From Bacillota bacterium (GTDB lineage Bacteria; Bacillota; Clostridia; Oscillospirales; Acutalibacteraceae), in the NCBI GenBank assembly GCA_023417635.1, contig JAEZFF010000107.1, positions 1 through 6,967 of the forward strand: a stretch of DNA of 6,967 nt. The letters are read 5' to 3'. The notes under the pieces are model-generated. The model saw nothing but the letters and a program-made list of their open reading frames with translations, was not told the DNA's origin and ran no database searches. The position numbers were made by a program, and so were the translations under genes. Positions 1-5,442 of this stretch are shown here, in pieces. Numbering within the stretch: position 1 is the first letter of the stretch; every line of letters starts with the position of its first letter.

Positions 1-63
1 TATTGTAAGAATCACATACGGCAAGCCGGAGCTGAAAATCCTTTTTCGCCATTTCATATTCAT
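1..63 (-). CDS. Carbohydrate ABC transporter permease, MalG-type (N-terminal fragment)
   Basis: Only the first 21 codons are visible; the gene runs off the left edge. The start is the ATG at 61-63, followed by a second in-frame ATG two codons on. The upstream sequence resembles a near-full anti-Shine-Dalgarno match (AAGGCGGGTGAT), overlaps the stop codon of the preceding permease and leaves 6 nt before the ATG. The visible protein has a basic stretch (KWRKR) followed by the start of a hydrophobic segment, typical of the cytoplasmic N-terminus of a CUT1 permease. The 15-nt gap to the MalF-type permease argues for translational linkage. Identification as the MalG partner rests mainly on gene order (binding protein, MalF-type, MalG-type), which is the standard layout; the fragment itself is too short to prove it. 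Confidence 0.75.
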   Translation of the reverse strand, partial: MNMKWRKRIFSSGLPYVILTI

Positions 64-78
64 TTAAAATCACCCGCC

Positions 79-969
79 TTAAACTTTTACTTTGGATACT
101 TTGACGTAGAAAAGGCTGAGCACCACACCAATGACGAGGATAATCATAGAAATCGCTGTGCCGTAGCCAATCTGGAAACTGCCGAATGCTTCTTTATACA
201 TCAGCAAAGGCAGTGTGGTCGTCGCGCTGCCAGGGCCGCCGCCCGTCATCATGTAAATCAGGCCGAAAACGCCCAGTGTAGAAAGCGTGTTAAGCATCAT
301 ATTCGTAACAATAGAGCCTTTAATATTGGGGAGAATAACCCGGAAAAGAATTACAATGCTGGAAGCGCCGTCAACAACAGCAGCTTCCTGAATATCGGTT
401 GGCACATTGTCCAGCGCCGCCTGAAAAATCAGCATGGAAAACGCGGTTCCGTGCCAGATGTTTGCAATCACGATGCTGAGCATGGGAAACTGGTAAAGCC
501 ACGACACCTGAGTGCCGCCAAAAAGCTTAATAATCTGATTCAGAGTACCTGGGTCGCTTAGAAAGTTTGCCATGCAAAGTGCACAGACAACTTCCGGCAT
601 AACCCATCCGGAAAGGACAATGCTGCCTATAATGCGGCGGAAAACCGTGTTTTTGTTTTTCATCATTGTAGCAATGAGAAAACCCAAAAGCTGCTGACCG
701 ATTAGTGAAGAAAAAATCAGGAATACCAGTGTATTCCACACACTTGTTGAAACTTCCGGGTCCTGCATCATTAGTTTATAATTTTCCAGCCCGACAAACT
801 GAAAGTTCTGAGAAGACGACCCTGTAAGGGCCAGATTGGTAAAGGAAAAGATAACAGTTAAAAGAATTGGGAAAATAAAGAATATAATCAACAGAAGCAC
901 TGCTGGCACCATGTACATATATTTCGAGAAAGCAGACCGTTTTTTGCCCGCTGCGGAATCGGCTCCCAT
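79..969 (-). CDS. Sugar ABC transporter permease, MalF/LacF-type (CUT1 family)
   Basis: Integral membrane subunit (296 residues) of an importer for oligosaccharides, expected to pair with the second permease encoded immediately downstream. Six hydrophobic segments are visible at about 18-42, 78-101, 112-137, 160-185, 216-241 and 268-290, as usual for this family. The cytoplasmic EAA loop that docks on the ATPase is at 195-214 (EAA, then DGAS, ending ILP). The family-typical TGGGPGSAT followed by LPLLMYKEAF lies at 242-262. The ATG is supported by AGGAGGT six bases upstream. It follows the binding-protein gene by 252 bp, a long gap for genes in one operon that contains a hairpin and a weak promoter candidate. 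No ATPase gene is in view, so a shared MsmK/MalK-type ATPase encoded elsewhere is likely (inference). The substrate cannot be read from this subunit; the neighbouring mannosidase suggests manno-oligosaccharides. Confidence 0.95.
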   Translation of the reverse strand: MGADSAAGKKRSAFSKYMYMVPAVLLLIIFFIFPILLTVIFSFTNLALTGSSSQNFQFVGLENYKLMMQDPEVSTSVWNTLVFLIFSSLIGQQLLGFLIATMMKNKNTVFRRIIGSIVLSGWVMPEVVCALCMANFLSDPGTLNQIIKLFGGTQVSWLYQFPMLSIVIANIWHGTAFSMLIFQAALDNVPTDIQEAAVVDGASSIVILFRVILPNIKGSIVTNMMLNTLSTLGVFGLIYMMTGGGPGSATTTLPLLMYKEAFGSFQIGYGTAISMIILVIGVVLSLFYVKVSKVKV

Positions 970-1041
970 GTCATAACCTCCTGTCGGCTAATATTGAAGC
1001 AAAGTACTGATTCGCTTTTTTCATAATCTCACTCTTGACTC

Positions 1042-1095
1042 TTTAAAAATAAATTGAAAGGGTATGTAAACTCACCATTTTCACAAAATTTCACA
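1042..1095 (-). promoter_or_regulatory. Possible secondary promoter with upstream direct repeats before the permease genes
   Basis: In the 252-bp gap between the binding-protein and permease genes, the minus strand has TTTACA (1065-1070), a 17-bp spacer and TTTAAA (1042-1047). The -35 matches 5 of 6 consensus bases; the -10 is poor because it lacks the A at position 2. Immediately upstream are two copies of TTTCACA on the plus strand (1079-1085 and 1089-1095), exactly one helical turn apart, with a weaker TCAC at 1072. This could be a regulated internal promoter, but the weak -10 makes it tentative. Confidence 0.25.
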
Positions 1096-1146
1096 CGATA
1101 CAAAAAGAAAAGGCTCTCTGCGAGGTAACTGCTTTTTTGATTAAAA

Positions 1147-1204
1147 GGGAAGAAAGAATATGCGACCGGAGGCTTCCTTCGTATCCCACGCATATTCTTT
1201 CCCC
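1147..1204 (-). promoter_or_regulatory. Intercistronic hairpin after the binding-protein gene (attenuator or 3'-end stabiliser)
   Basis: A perfect 13-bp inverted repeat pairs GAAAGAATATGCG (1152-1164) with its complement (1189-1201). The helix extends by three G-C pairs (1147-1149 with 1202-1204) past a two-base bulge. The 24-base interior can itself fold into a short helix. It begins about 18 nt past the binding-protein stop. On the transcribed strand it is followed by only a short T stretch (TTTTAAT), so it looks like a partial terminator or an RNase-blocking structure rather than a full terminator. Such structures after sugar-binding-protein genes commonly leave more binding-protein mRNA than permease mRNA. 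Confidence 0.7.
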
Positions 1205-1221
1205 TGAATCACGCGAAAACG

Positions 1222-2607
1222 CTATTTGTTTTCTATTTTGTCGCTGCCGACAATACGAGACACATTCTGCGAATACTTGTTAATTGCGTCAGCCGGTTTT
1301 GTTCCTGTTACCACTGACTCAACCATAGCCTGGATTTCGGTTGTAACTGCGGAGTACTTGTCCACAGATGGGCGGAACGTTGCATTTTTAAGCATTTCGG
1401 TAGCCTGCTTGTTGAACGGAATTGCGAGGAAACTCGGGTCTGAAGCGACATCTTTACGGGTAGTAAGGAAGCCGGAAGCCTTGTCGATTGCCAGCATATT
1501 ATCCTTATTCATCGCGAATTTCATGACTTCAAACGCTGCATCCTTTTGCTTGCTCTGTGCAGGAATTGCAAGTGACCAGCCACCAGCCATGGTAATTGTC
1601 CCAGGAGCCTGCCCTTTACTTGTCGGCATATTTGCAAATCCAACTTTTTCGGTGTAGCCATCCCATTCTGCGGCGCCGCCTTTTGCCCAGTTGCCTGTTG
1701 TCCAGTAGCCGTCAAGACCAATGGCCACTTTGCCTTTCGGCATATACTGGCGTGCAAATGTATTGCCTGCTTCACCGTTCAGTACGAGTGAAAGTGATGG
1801 GCCATAGCCGCTCTTATAGATCTTGTCAACGAAGTTCAGTGCGTCATTCATTTCGCCGCTCTTTACGACCCACTTGTTGGTGGAAGCATCGTAAAGCGTG
1901 CCGCCTGCGCCGTAAAGCAGCATTTCATAAGTCTGCATGCTGGTCGATTCGCCTGTCGCTTTGCCGGAGTTCATCCAGAACGGCACTACATCCGGGCACT
2001 TCACCTTAATGGTTTTGCATGCTTCAAAAATGTCATCCCAGTTTTTGGGCTGCCAGTTCGTCGGAAGGCCTGCCTTCTTGAAAACTTCTTTATTGTACCA
2101 AAGGCCTCTAGAGTCTGTGCTGTAAGGAACGGCGTAGACTTTTCCATCCGCTGCCGTTACACCTTTTTTCAGCTTGTCGTCAAACTGATTTTTCCAGTCA
2201 GACCAGCCATTGAGGCGATCGGTCAGATTTTCAAGGTAGCCTGCACCTGCGTCGGAGTTCAGCATAAAGGTATCTTCTGTAATCAGGTCTGGACAGTTCA
2301 CGCCGGACTTCAGGGCGAGGTCAATCTTTGTGAAATAGTCGCCTTCAGAAGCGGTAATCGGTGCTGCAACAACTTTAATCTTCGCGTTGTTGAACTTGGC
2401 ATTGACATCTTCAATCCATTTTTTGTAGGTGTTAGAACCATCATCGCGGTACGTAAACTTCAGGGTCACCGCCTGATCGGAGGTCTTTCCTCCGCTGGAC
2501 TGGCTGGAAGCCCCACTGGAGCTACTGCAGCCTGCAAAGGAACCTGTGATAAGTGCTGCGGAAAGTGCAACTAAAGATGCGCGTTTCAATAATGTGCCTT
2601 TTTTCAT
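1222..2607 (-). CDS. Sugar ABC transporter substrate-binding lipoprotein (SBP family 1, CUT1)
   Basis: Extracytoplasmic lipoprotein (461 residues) that captures the sugar and delivers it to the permeases. The start at 2607 is preferred over an upstream in-frame ATG at 2661 because AGGAGGA lies 5 nt before it and translation then begins with a lipoprotein signal (MKKGTLLKRA, then a hydrophobic core). The lipobox is FAGC with Cys27 as the lipid-modified residue; Phe at -3 is a tolerated but non-classic choice. A serine-rich linker runs from about 28 to 45, as is usual for Gram-positive anchored binding proteins. The mature protein shows family hallmarks: GLWYNKEVFKKAGLP near 168-182 with PKNWDDI following, and MAGGWSLAIPA near 340-350. 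Aromatic residues (Trp170, Tyr171, Trp302, Trp344) are plausible sugar-stacking positions. It lies 65 bp after the GH125 mannosidase gene and is flanked by hairpins on both sides. A mannoside ligand is inferred from context, not from the sequence. Confidence 0.95.
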   Translation of the reverse strand: MKKGTLLKRASLVALSAALITGSFAGCSSSSGASSQSSGGKTSDQAVTLKFTYRDDGSNTYKKWIEDVNAKFNNAKIKVVAAPITASEGDYFTKIDLALKSGVNCPDLITEDTFMLNSDAGAGYLENLTDRLNGWSDWKNQFDDKLKKGVTAADGKVYAVPYSTDSRGLWYNKEVFKKAGLPTNWQPKNWDDIFEACKTIKVKCPDVVPFWMNSGKATGESTSMQTYEMLLYGAGGTLYDASTNKWVVKSGEMNDALNFVDKIYKSGYGPSLSLVLNGEAGNTFARQYMPKGKVAIGLDGYWTTGNWAKGGAAEWDGYTEKVGFANMPTSKGQAPGTITMAGGWSLAIPAQSKQKDAAFEVMKFAMNKDNMLAIDKASGFLTTRKDVASDPSFLAIPFNKQATEMLKNATFRPSVDKYSAVTTEIQAMVESVVTGTKPADAINKYSQNVSRIVGSDKIENK

Positions 2608-2612
2608 ACAAA

Positions 2613-2619
2613 TCCTCCT
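2613..2619 (-). promoter_or_regulatory. Ribosome binding site that fixes the binding-protein start
   Basis: AGGAGGA on the minus strand, 5 nt before the ATG at 2605-2607. It excludes the longer reading frame from 2661, which would put 18 polar residues before the lipoprotein signal peptide and has no comparable site. Confidence 0.85.
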
Positions 2620-2645
2620 AATGGTTTTATTAATATATTTCCCAC

Positions 2646-2666
2646 TTTCCGTGCTATGCACGAAAA
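2646..2666 (-). promoter_or_regulatory. Intercistronic hairpin between the mannosidase and binding-protein genes
   Basis: A 9-bp stem (2646-2654 with 2658-2666; core CGTGC/GCACG, one G-U pair in RNA) closes on a three-base loop. It starts 6 nt after the mannosidase stop codon and is not followed by a T tract, so it is not a terminator. Its position suggests a processing or 5'-stabilising element for the downstream message. Confidence 0.55.
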
Positions 2667-2672
2667 CAGGAA

Positions 2673-3956
2673 TTATACTGCGTCATGAGAATCGGAAAGC
2701 TTTATCATAAGTTCTGCGAAGAGGGAGTCTGCCCACGCAAACCAGGCTCGTGTAAAATCGGACGGGTCATCAGGGTTAAAGCTTTCGTGCATACACTGCT
2801 TCCCTGCGTCGGTACGGAGGAGCATCCGAACAAGCTCTTCAACTTCCCTAGAATCAGTTGAAGTAATGGCCTGCATAATAATGCCGATGGGCCAAATGTT
2901 TTTACGCGGAATGTGAGGACTTCCAAGCCCCTTAGCATATTTTCCACCATAGTAAAATGGGTTACTCCCGCTTAAAGCAAAGCGCCGCGTGTTTTGGTAA
3001 ATCGGGTCTTCAACAGGCCTGTACCCCACATAGGGAATAGAGAGAAGGTTTGGAACATTTGCATCATCCATCAGAAGAGAATGGCCCATGCCGTCAGTTT
3101 CGTAGGCATATATTTTACCAAATTCGCCGTGTTCTACAACACCAAACTTTTGAATCCCGGCGTCTATTTCATTTTTAAGGCGTTCAGCCGCCTGCGCAAA
3201 GTCTTTGTCGCCGTATATTTTTTCTGCAATTTCTTCCATATACCCCAGCACCATGACCGTAAGCATATTGGATGGAATGTTATAGCCATAGTAGCACCGG
3301 TCGTCACTTGGGCGAAAACCCGACCAGGTCATGCCCGTGTAAGCTACGGGGCTTCCCTTTCCGCCGTTTGCAAGGGTATCGGTTGCGGGGCAGTTTCTCC
3401 GCTCAAACCGGTAGGGGGATTCTTCCCCATGGTGCTGCTCGGTTTTCCACAAATCAAGAATCGTCTGCAGCACCTGCCGAAAGGAAGCGTCAAAGATTTC
3501 AGCCTTGCCGCTTTCCTTCCAAAACTGATACGCCAACATCACTGGGTAGCAAAGCGAATCGATTTCATATTTGCGTTCCCAAACCCAAGGGCTCTGTTCG
3601 GTAAGATCATTTTTCATGCCGTGGCCGTTTGGCTCCCGGTTGAACGCATTGGCATAAGGGTCAATGCCGATATACTGAACCTGCCGCTGAATGAGGCCTT
3701 TTATAATCCGCGCCATCTTCTCATCTTTTGAAACAAGCGGCAAATAATGTTTTACCTGTGCCGAAGAATCCCTGAGCCACATGGCTGCAATATCGCCCGT
3801 CACCACAAAAGTAGTCCCGTCATCCAAAGGAATGGTTGTTGTAGCAAGGGTGCTGAAATAACAGTTTTTAAAGATTTCCCGCAGGTCTTCTGGAAGCCCT
3901 CCGGCAATTTTATCTGCTGTCTGTGCTACGATTTCTGGAAAGTCCAAGTACTTCAA
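2673..3956 (-). CDS. GH125 exo-alpha-1,6-mannosidase, cytoplasmic
   Basis: Glycoside hydrolase of family GH125 (formerly DUF1237; 427 residues), metal-independent inverting enzymes that release terminal alpha-1,6-linked mannose. Recognisable family blocks occur in order: TGDIAAMWLRDSSAQ (53-67), DPYANAFNREPNG (99-111), WVWERKYEIDSLCYP (124-138), GMTWSGFRPSDDR (208-220), YNIPSNM (225-231), MDDANVPNLL (296-305), GLGSPH (343-348) and MHESF (389-393). From family knowledge, the acid is an Asp of the SDD motif (Asp218 or Asp219) and the base is Glu391; both are present. There is no signal peptide, so it acts on imported oligosaccharides. Length and N-terminus match characterised members (about 425 residues). 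The start is a TTG, because an in-frame TGA lies only two codons upstream; GAAGGG sits just 2 nt before it, an unusually short spacing, so a TTG three codons later is possible. It is first in the operon, directly behind a consensus promoter. Confidence 0.95.
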   Translation of the reverse strand: MKYLDFPEIVAQTADKIAGGLPEDLREIFKNCYFSTLATTTIPLDDGTTFVVTGDIAAMWLRDSSAQVKHYLPLVSKDEKMARIIKGLIQRQVQYIGIDPYANAFNREPNGHGMKNDLTEQSPWVWERKYEIDSLCYPVMLAYQFWKESGKAEIFDASFRQVLQTILDLWKTEQHHGEESPYRFERRNCPATDTLANGGKGSPVAYTGMTWSGFRPSDDRCYYGYNIPSNMLTVMVLGYMEEIAEKIYGDKDFAQAAERLKNEIDAGIQKFGVVEHGEFGKIYAYETDGMGHSLLMDDANVPNLLSIPYVGYRPVEDPIYQNTRRFALSGSNPFYYGGKYAKGLGSPHIPRKNIWPIGIIMQAITSTDSREVEELVRMLLRTDAGKQCMHESFNPDDPSDFTRAWFAWADSLFAELMIKLSDSHDAV

Positions 3957-4016
3957 GTCCCTTCAGATGTGCATTATTTCTTTATTGCCCTTTTATTCTG
4001 CCTTATTTTTGATTAT

Positions 4017-4045
4017 ATTATACATATCGTTGTGCCGTGTGTCAA
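4017..4045 (-). promoter_or_regulatory. Consensus housekeeping promoter of the mannosidase-transporter operon
   Basis: The minus strand carries TTGACA (4040-4045) and TATAAT (4017-4022) separated by exactly 17 bp, matching the sigma-A consensus at all 12 positions. The predicted transcript starts near 4010, giving a leader of about 54 nt before the TTG start. A promoter this strong in a sugar operon implies tight repression; the neighbouring GntR/LacI-type regulator is the obvious candidate. A loose GTTG/CAAC dyad (4029-4032 and 4043-4046) overlaps the -35 and spacer but is too weak to call an operator. Confidence 0.9.
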
Positions 4046-4098
4046 CATATTTATTATATTTATTATTACATATATATTATTCTATATATTAAATTTTC
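4046..4098 (-). promoter_or_regulatory. AT-rich UP-like element upstream of the operon promoter
   Basis: About 53 bases with almost no G or C lie directly upstream of the -35 box, including a tandem 9-bp repeat ATTTATTAT (4049-4057 and 4058-4066) and alternating TA runs. The position and composition fit an UP element contacted by the RNA polymerase alpha subunit. The intergenic stretch 3957-4156 holds this element, the promoter, the leader and the regulator's terminator; I see no gene in it. Confidence 0.5.
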
Positions 4099-4108
4099 GC
4101 AGCAAGGC

Positions 4109-4138
4109 AAAAAAAAGCAGCCGCCCAAAAAGCAGCTG
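4109..4138 (-). terminator. Intrinsic terminator of the GntR/LacI-type regulator gene
   Basis: On the minus strand an 8-bp stem (4131-4138 with 4118-4125; CAGCTGCT with GGCGGCTG, including two G-U pairs in RNA) closes on a five-base loop and is followed by one C and eight Ts (4109-4116). It begins about 18 nt past the regulator stop codon. It isolates the regulator transcript from the operon promoter further along the same strand. Confidence 0.85.
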
Positions 4139-4156
4139 TTTCATGCGATTTAGATT

Positions 4157-5278
4157 TTAATGCTTTAGTTGTTTTACCGATTTGCCAACAATCAGGGTTG
4201 CATTCAGGTGAATCTTTTCCACTTGCTTCTCTCCTGCAAGCTGCTTTAAAATCAGCTGAACTGCAGTGCTTCCGATTTGTTTTTCTTTCTGGCGGATATG
4301 GGTAAAAAAGTAATTGCCCGCATAGCTGTAAGGGCCGTCAAAGCAAAGAATGGAGATGTCATCCGGAACGGATTTATTGAGGGATTTCACCGTTTGCAGC
4401 GCAAGTTCCGCAAGATTATATTCCGTGACAAATAAACAGGTAATTTCAGGGTGCTTTAAAAGCAGCCCGCGAATCTTTTCACAGTCAGCCTCAATGTTTT
4501 CGTTGGTACATTTGTCCGGAAGCGTACTCACAAGGTGCGTCAGCCAAATGGATTCATTGGCCTTTACGCCATAGCCCGCGTGGCTCATGATGAAGCCCTC
4601 GATGCGGTCTTCAATGGTAGTTGTGTCATTCGGGGGAGAAGACAGGAAGCTGATATTGCGGTGCCCCTGTTTCAGCAAATAATCCGTCGCCATTTTTGCC
4701 GCATTTTTATTGTCGGTTCCAACAAAAGCGGCCGGAACCCCTTTTAGGTCACAGTCCATCAGGGCAACGGGGAATCCGCTTAAAATCAATTTTAAAATTT
4801 TTGGATTATAGTGTTCTCCATGTACCGGCATGATAATGAGCCCGTCAATTCCCATATCGGTTAAAGCGTCAATGGCTTCATTTTCGAGATCCTGCCTGCC
4901 ATACGTCCTTCTTGGAACAATAAAGCAGCTATTCTTTGTTGCTTCCTCTTCAATGCCCGACAAAAGGTTTGTTCCATAGCTCTCTGAAAAATCTGAAAGT
5001 ACCACGCCAATTAAGGACGTGCCGGCTTTAAGCCCCGATTCCTGCGCATTTTCAGGCGAGTGTTTCGTCACGAAAGAGCCCTTCCCAGGGCGGCGCTTAA
5101 TAAGCCCATCCTTGGCAAGCATCTGAAGGGCTTTTTTGCTTGTAATGTTACTGACTTGAAATTGCTCCGCCAGTTCTTTCTCCGTAGGAAGTTTTTCTCC
5201 CTCAGAGTATTCTCCATTCACAATTTTGTCATGCATGGAGTGATATAATATCTGATATAGCGGCTGGTTTTCACTCAT
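4157..5278 (-). CDS. GntR-family transcriptional regulator with LacI-type sugar-binding domain (AraR architecture)
   Basis: Probable sugar-responsive repressor (373 residues). Residues 5-72 form a GntR winged helix-turn-helix: YQILYHSMHDKIVNGEY, GEKLPTEKELAEQF, then the recognition region SNITSKKALQML and the wing RRPGKGSFV. Residues about 88-367 resemble a periplasmic-binding-protein/LacI effector domain: IGVVLSDF at the start, DGLIIMP near 145-151, FVGTDN at 185-190, HRNISFL near 206-212, ISILCFDG at 308-315, and the C-terminal TLIVGKSV motif. This GntR-plus-LacI domain pairing is that of AraR, and the length fits. The ATG has AGGAG upstream with a 9-base gap. It is transcribed in the same direction as the mannosidase-transporter operon but from its own promoter and ends in its own terminator. 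The effector is unknown; mannose or a mannoside is inferred from the neighbours. It lacks the LacI-type DNA-binding head. Confidence 0.93.
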   Translation of the reverse strand: MSENQPLYQILYHSMHDKIVNGEYSEGEKLPTEKELAEQFQVSNITSKKALQMLAKDGLIKRRPGKGSFVTKHSPENAQESGLKAGTSLIGVVLSDFSESYGTNLLSGIEEEATKNSCFIVPRRTYGRQDLENEAIDALTDMGIDGLIIMPVHGEHYNPKILKLILSGFPVALMDCDLKGVPAAFVGTDNKNAAKMATDYLLKQGHRNISFLSSPPNDTTTIEDRIEGFIMSHAGYGVKANESIWLTHLVSTLPDKCTNENIEADCEKIRGLLLKHPEITCLFVTEYNLAELALQTVKSLNKSVPDDISILCFDGPYSYAGNYFFTHIRQKEKQIGSTAVQLILKQLAGEKQVEKIHLNATLIVGKSVKQLKH

Positions 5279-5316
5279 AAAATTATCTCCTGCTGCTCAC
5301 TTATATTGTTATATTA

Positions 5317-5345
5317 AATATATCATTTAATTTTGGCCATGTCAA
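5317..5345 (-). promoter_or_regulatory. Promoter of the GntR/LacI-type regulator gene
   Basis: On the minus strand TTGACA (5340-5345), a 17-bp spacer and TATATT (5317-5322) match 11 of 12 consensus bases. The start codon lies 38 bp downstream of the -10. Just downstream of the -10, a direct repeat of TTATATT (plus strand 5301-5307 and 5309-5315) covers the expected start of transcription, where an autoregulatory repressor could bind, although AT-richness makes chance repeats likely. Confidence 0.8.
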
Positions 5346-5380
5346 TCTCTACCTTATTAGGCCCCACTTTTGCAGCAGAC

Positions 5381-5409
5381 TTGACAAACCCGCCAATTTT
5401 CTCTAATAT
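5381..5409 (+). promoter_or_regulatory. Promoter of the DtxR/MntR-family regulator gene
   Basis: TTGACA (5381-5386), 17 bp, then TAATAT (5404-5409): a perfect -35 with a 4-of-6 -10. It is back to back with the opposing regulator promoter, the two -35 boxes being about 35 bp apart. The -10 lies inside the palindrome at 5396-5418. Confidence 0.75.
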
Positions 5410-5418
5410 AGAGGAAAT
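5396..5418. promoter_or_regulatory. Candidate autoregulatory operator (palindrome on the -10 box)
   Basis: A near-perfect dyad: inner arms CTCTA (5401-5405) and TAGAG (5409-5413) around ATA, one mismatched pair, then outer arms ATTT (5396-5399) and AAAT (5415-5418). Nine of ten arm pairs are complementary over 23 bp. It covers the -10 box of the metal regulator, the classic place for negative autoregulation by DtxR/MntR proteins, whose operators are palindromes of about this size. It does not match the textbook DtxR or MntR consensus. Confidence 0.55.
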
Positions 5419-5426
5419 ACCCCTGC

Positions 5427-5434
5427 GGAGGTGA
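5427..5434 (+). promoter_or_regulatory. Ribosome binding site that fixes the DtxR/MntR start
   Basis: GGAGGTGA, 8 nt before the ATG at 5443. An in-frame GTG at 5431 lies inside this site and so is not the start. Confidence 0.85.
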
Positions 5435-5442
5435 CAATTTAT

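Noticed and set aside
1111..1146. Terminator-like AAAAAAGC/GCCTTTT arrangement before the permease genes
   Set aside because: The arms pair poorly, with mismatches and a long interior, so no convincing stem could be drawn.
1211..1224. Possible catabolite-response (cre) element around GCGAAAACGC
   Set aside because: Lacks the flanking TG/CA of the cre consensus and lies across the binding-protein stop codon, not at a promoter.
1596..2125. Plus-strand open frames within the binding-protein gene
   Set aside because: Overlap a well-supported gene on the other strand; arginine/serine-rich translations without domain or ribosome site support.
2608..2661. Eighteen-residue N-terminal extension of the binding protein from an ATG at 2661
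   Set aside because: The AGGAGGA site and lipoprotein signal peptide place the start at 2607; the extension also overlaps the intercistronic hairpin.
2994..3731. 245-residue open frame on the plus strand opposite the mannosidase
   Set aside because: It is antisense to a clear GH125 gene, has no recognisable domain, and its low-complexity, cysteine/phenylalanine-rich composition is typical of a shadow frame.
4029..4046. GTTG-N10-CAAC dyad over the operon -35 as the regulator's operator
   Set aside because: Only four bases per arm, and one arm is partly supplied by the TTGACA box itself; the similar TTG-N7-CAA dyad at the regulator promoter has different spacing, so no common operator can be claimed.
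5431..5442. GTG start four codons upstream for the metal regulator
   Set aside because: The GTG is part of the GGAGGTGA ribosome site that serves the ATG at 5443.
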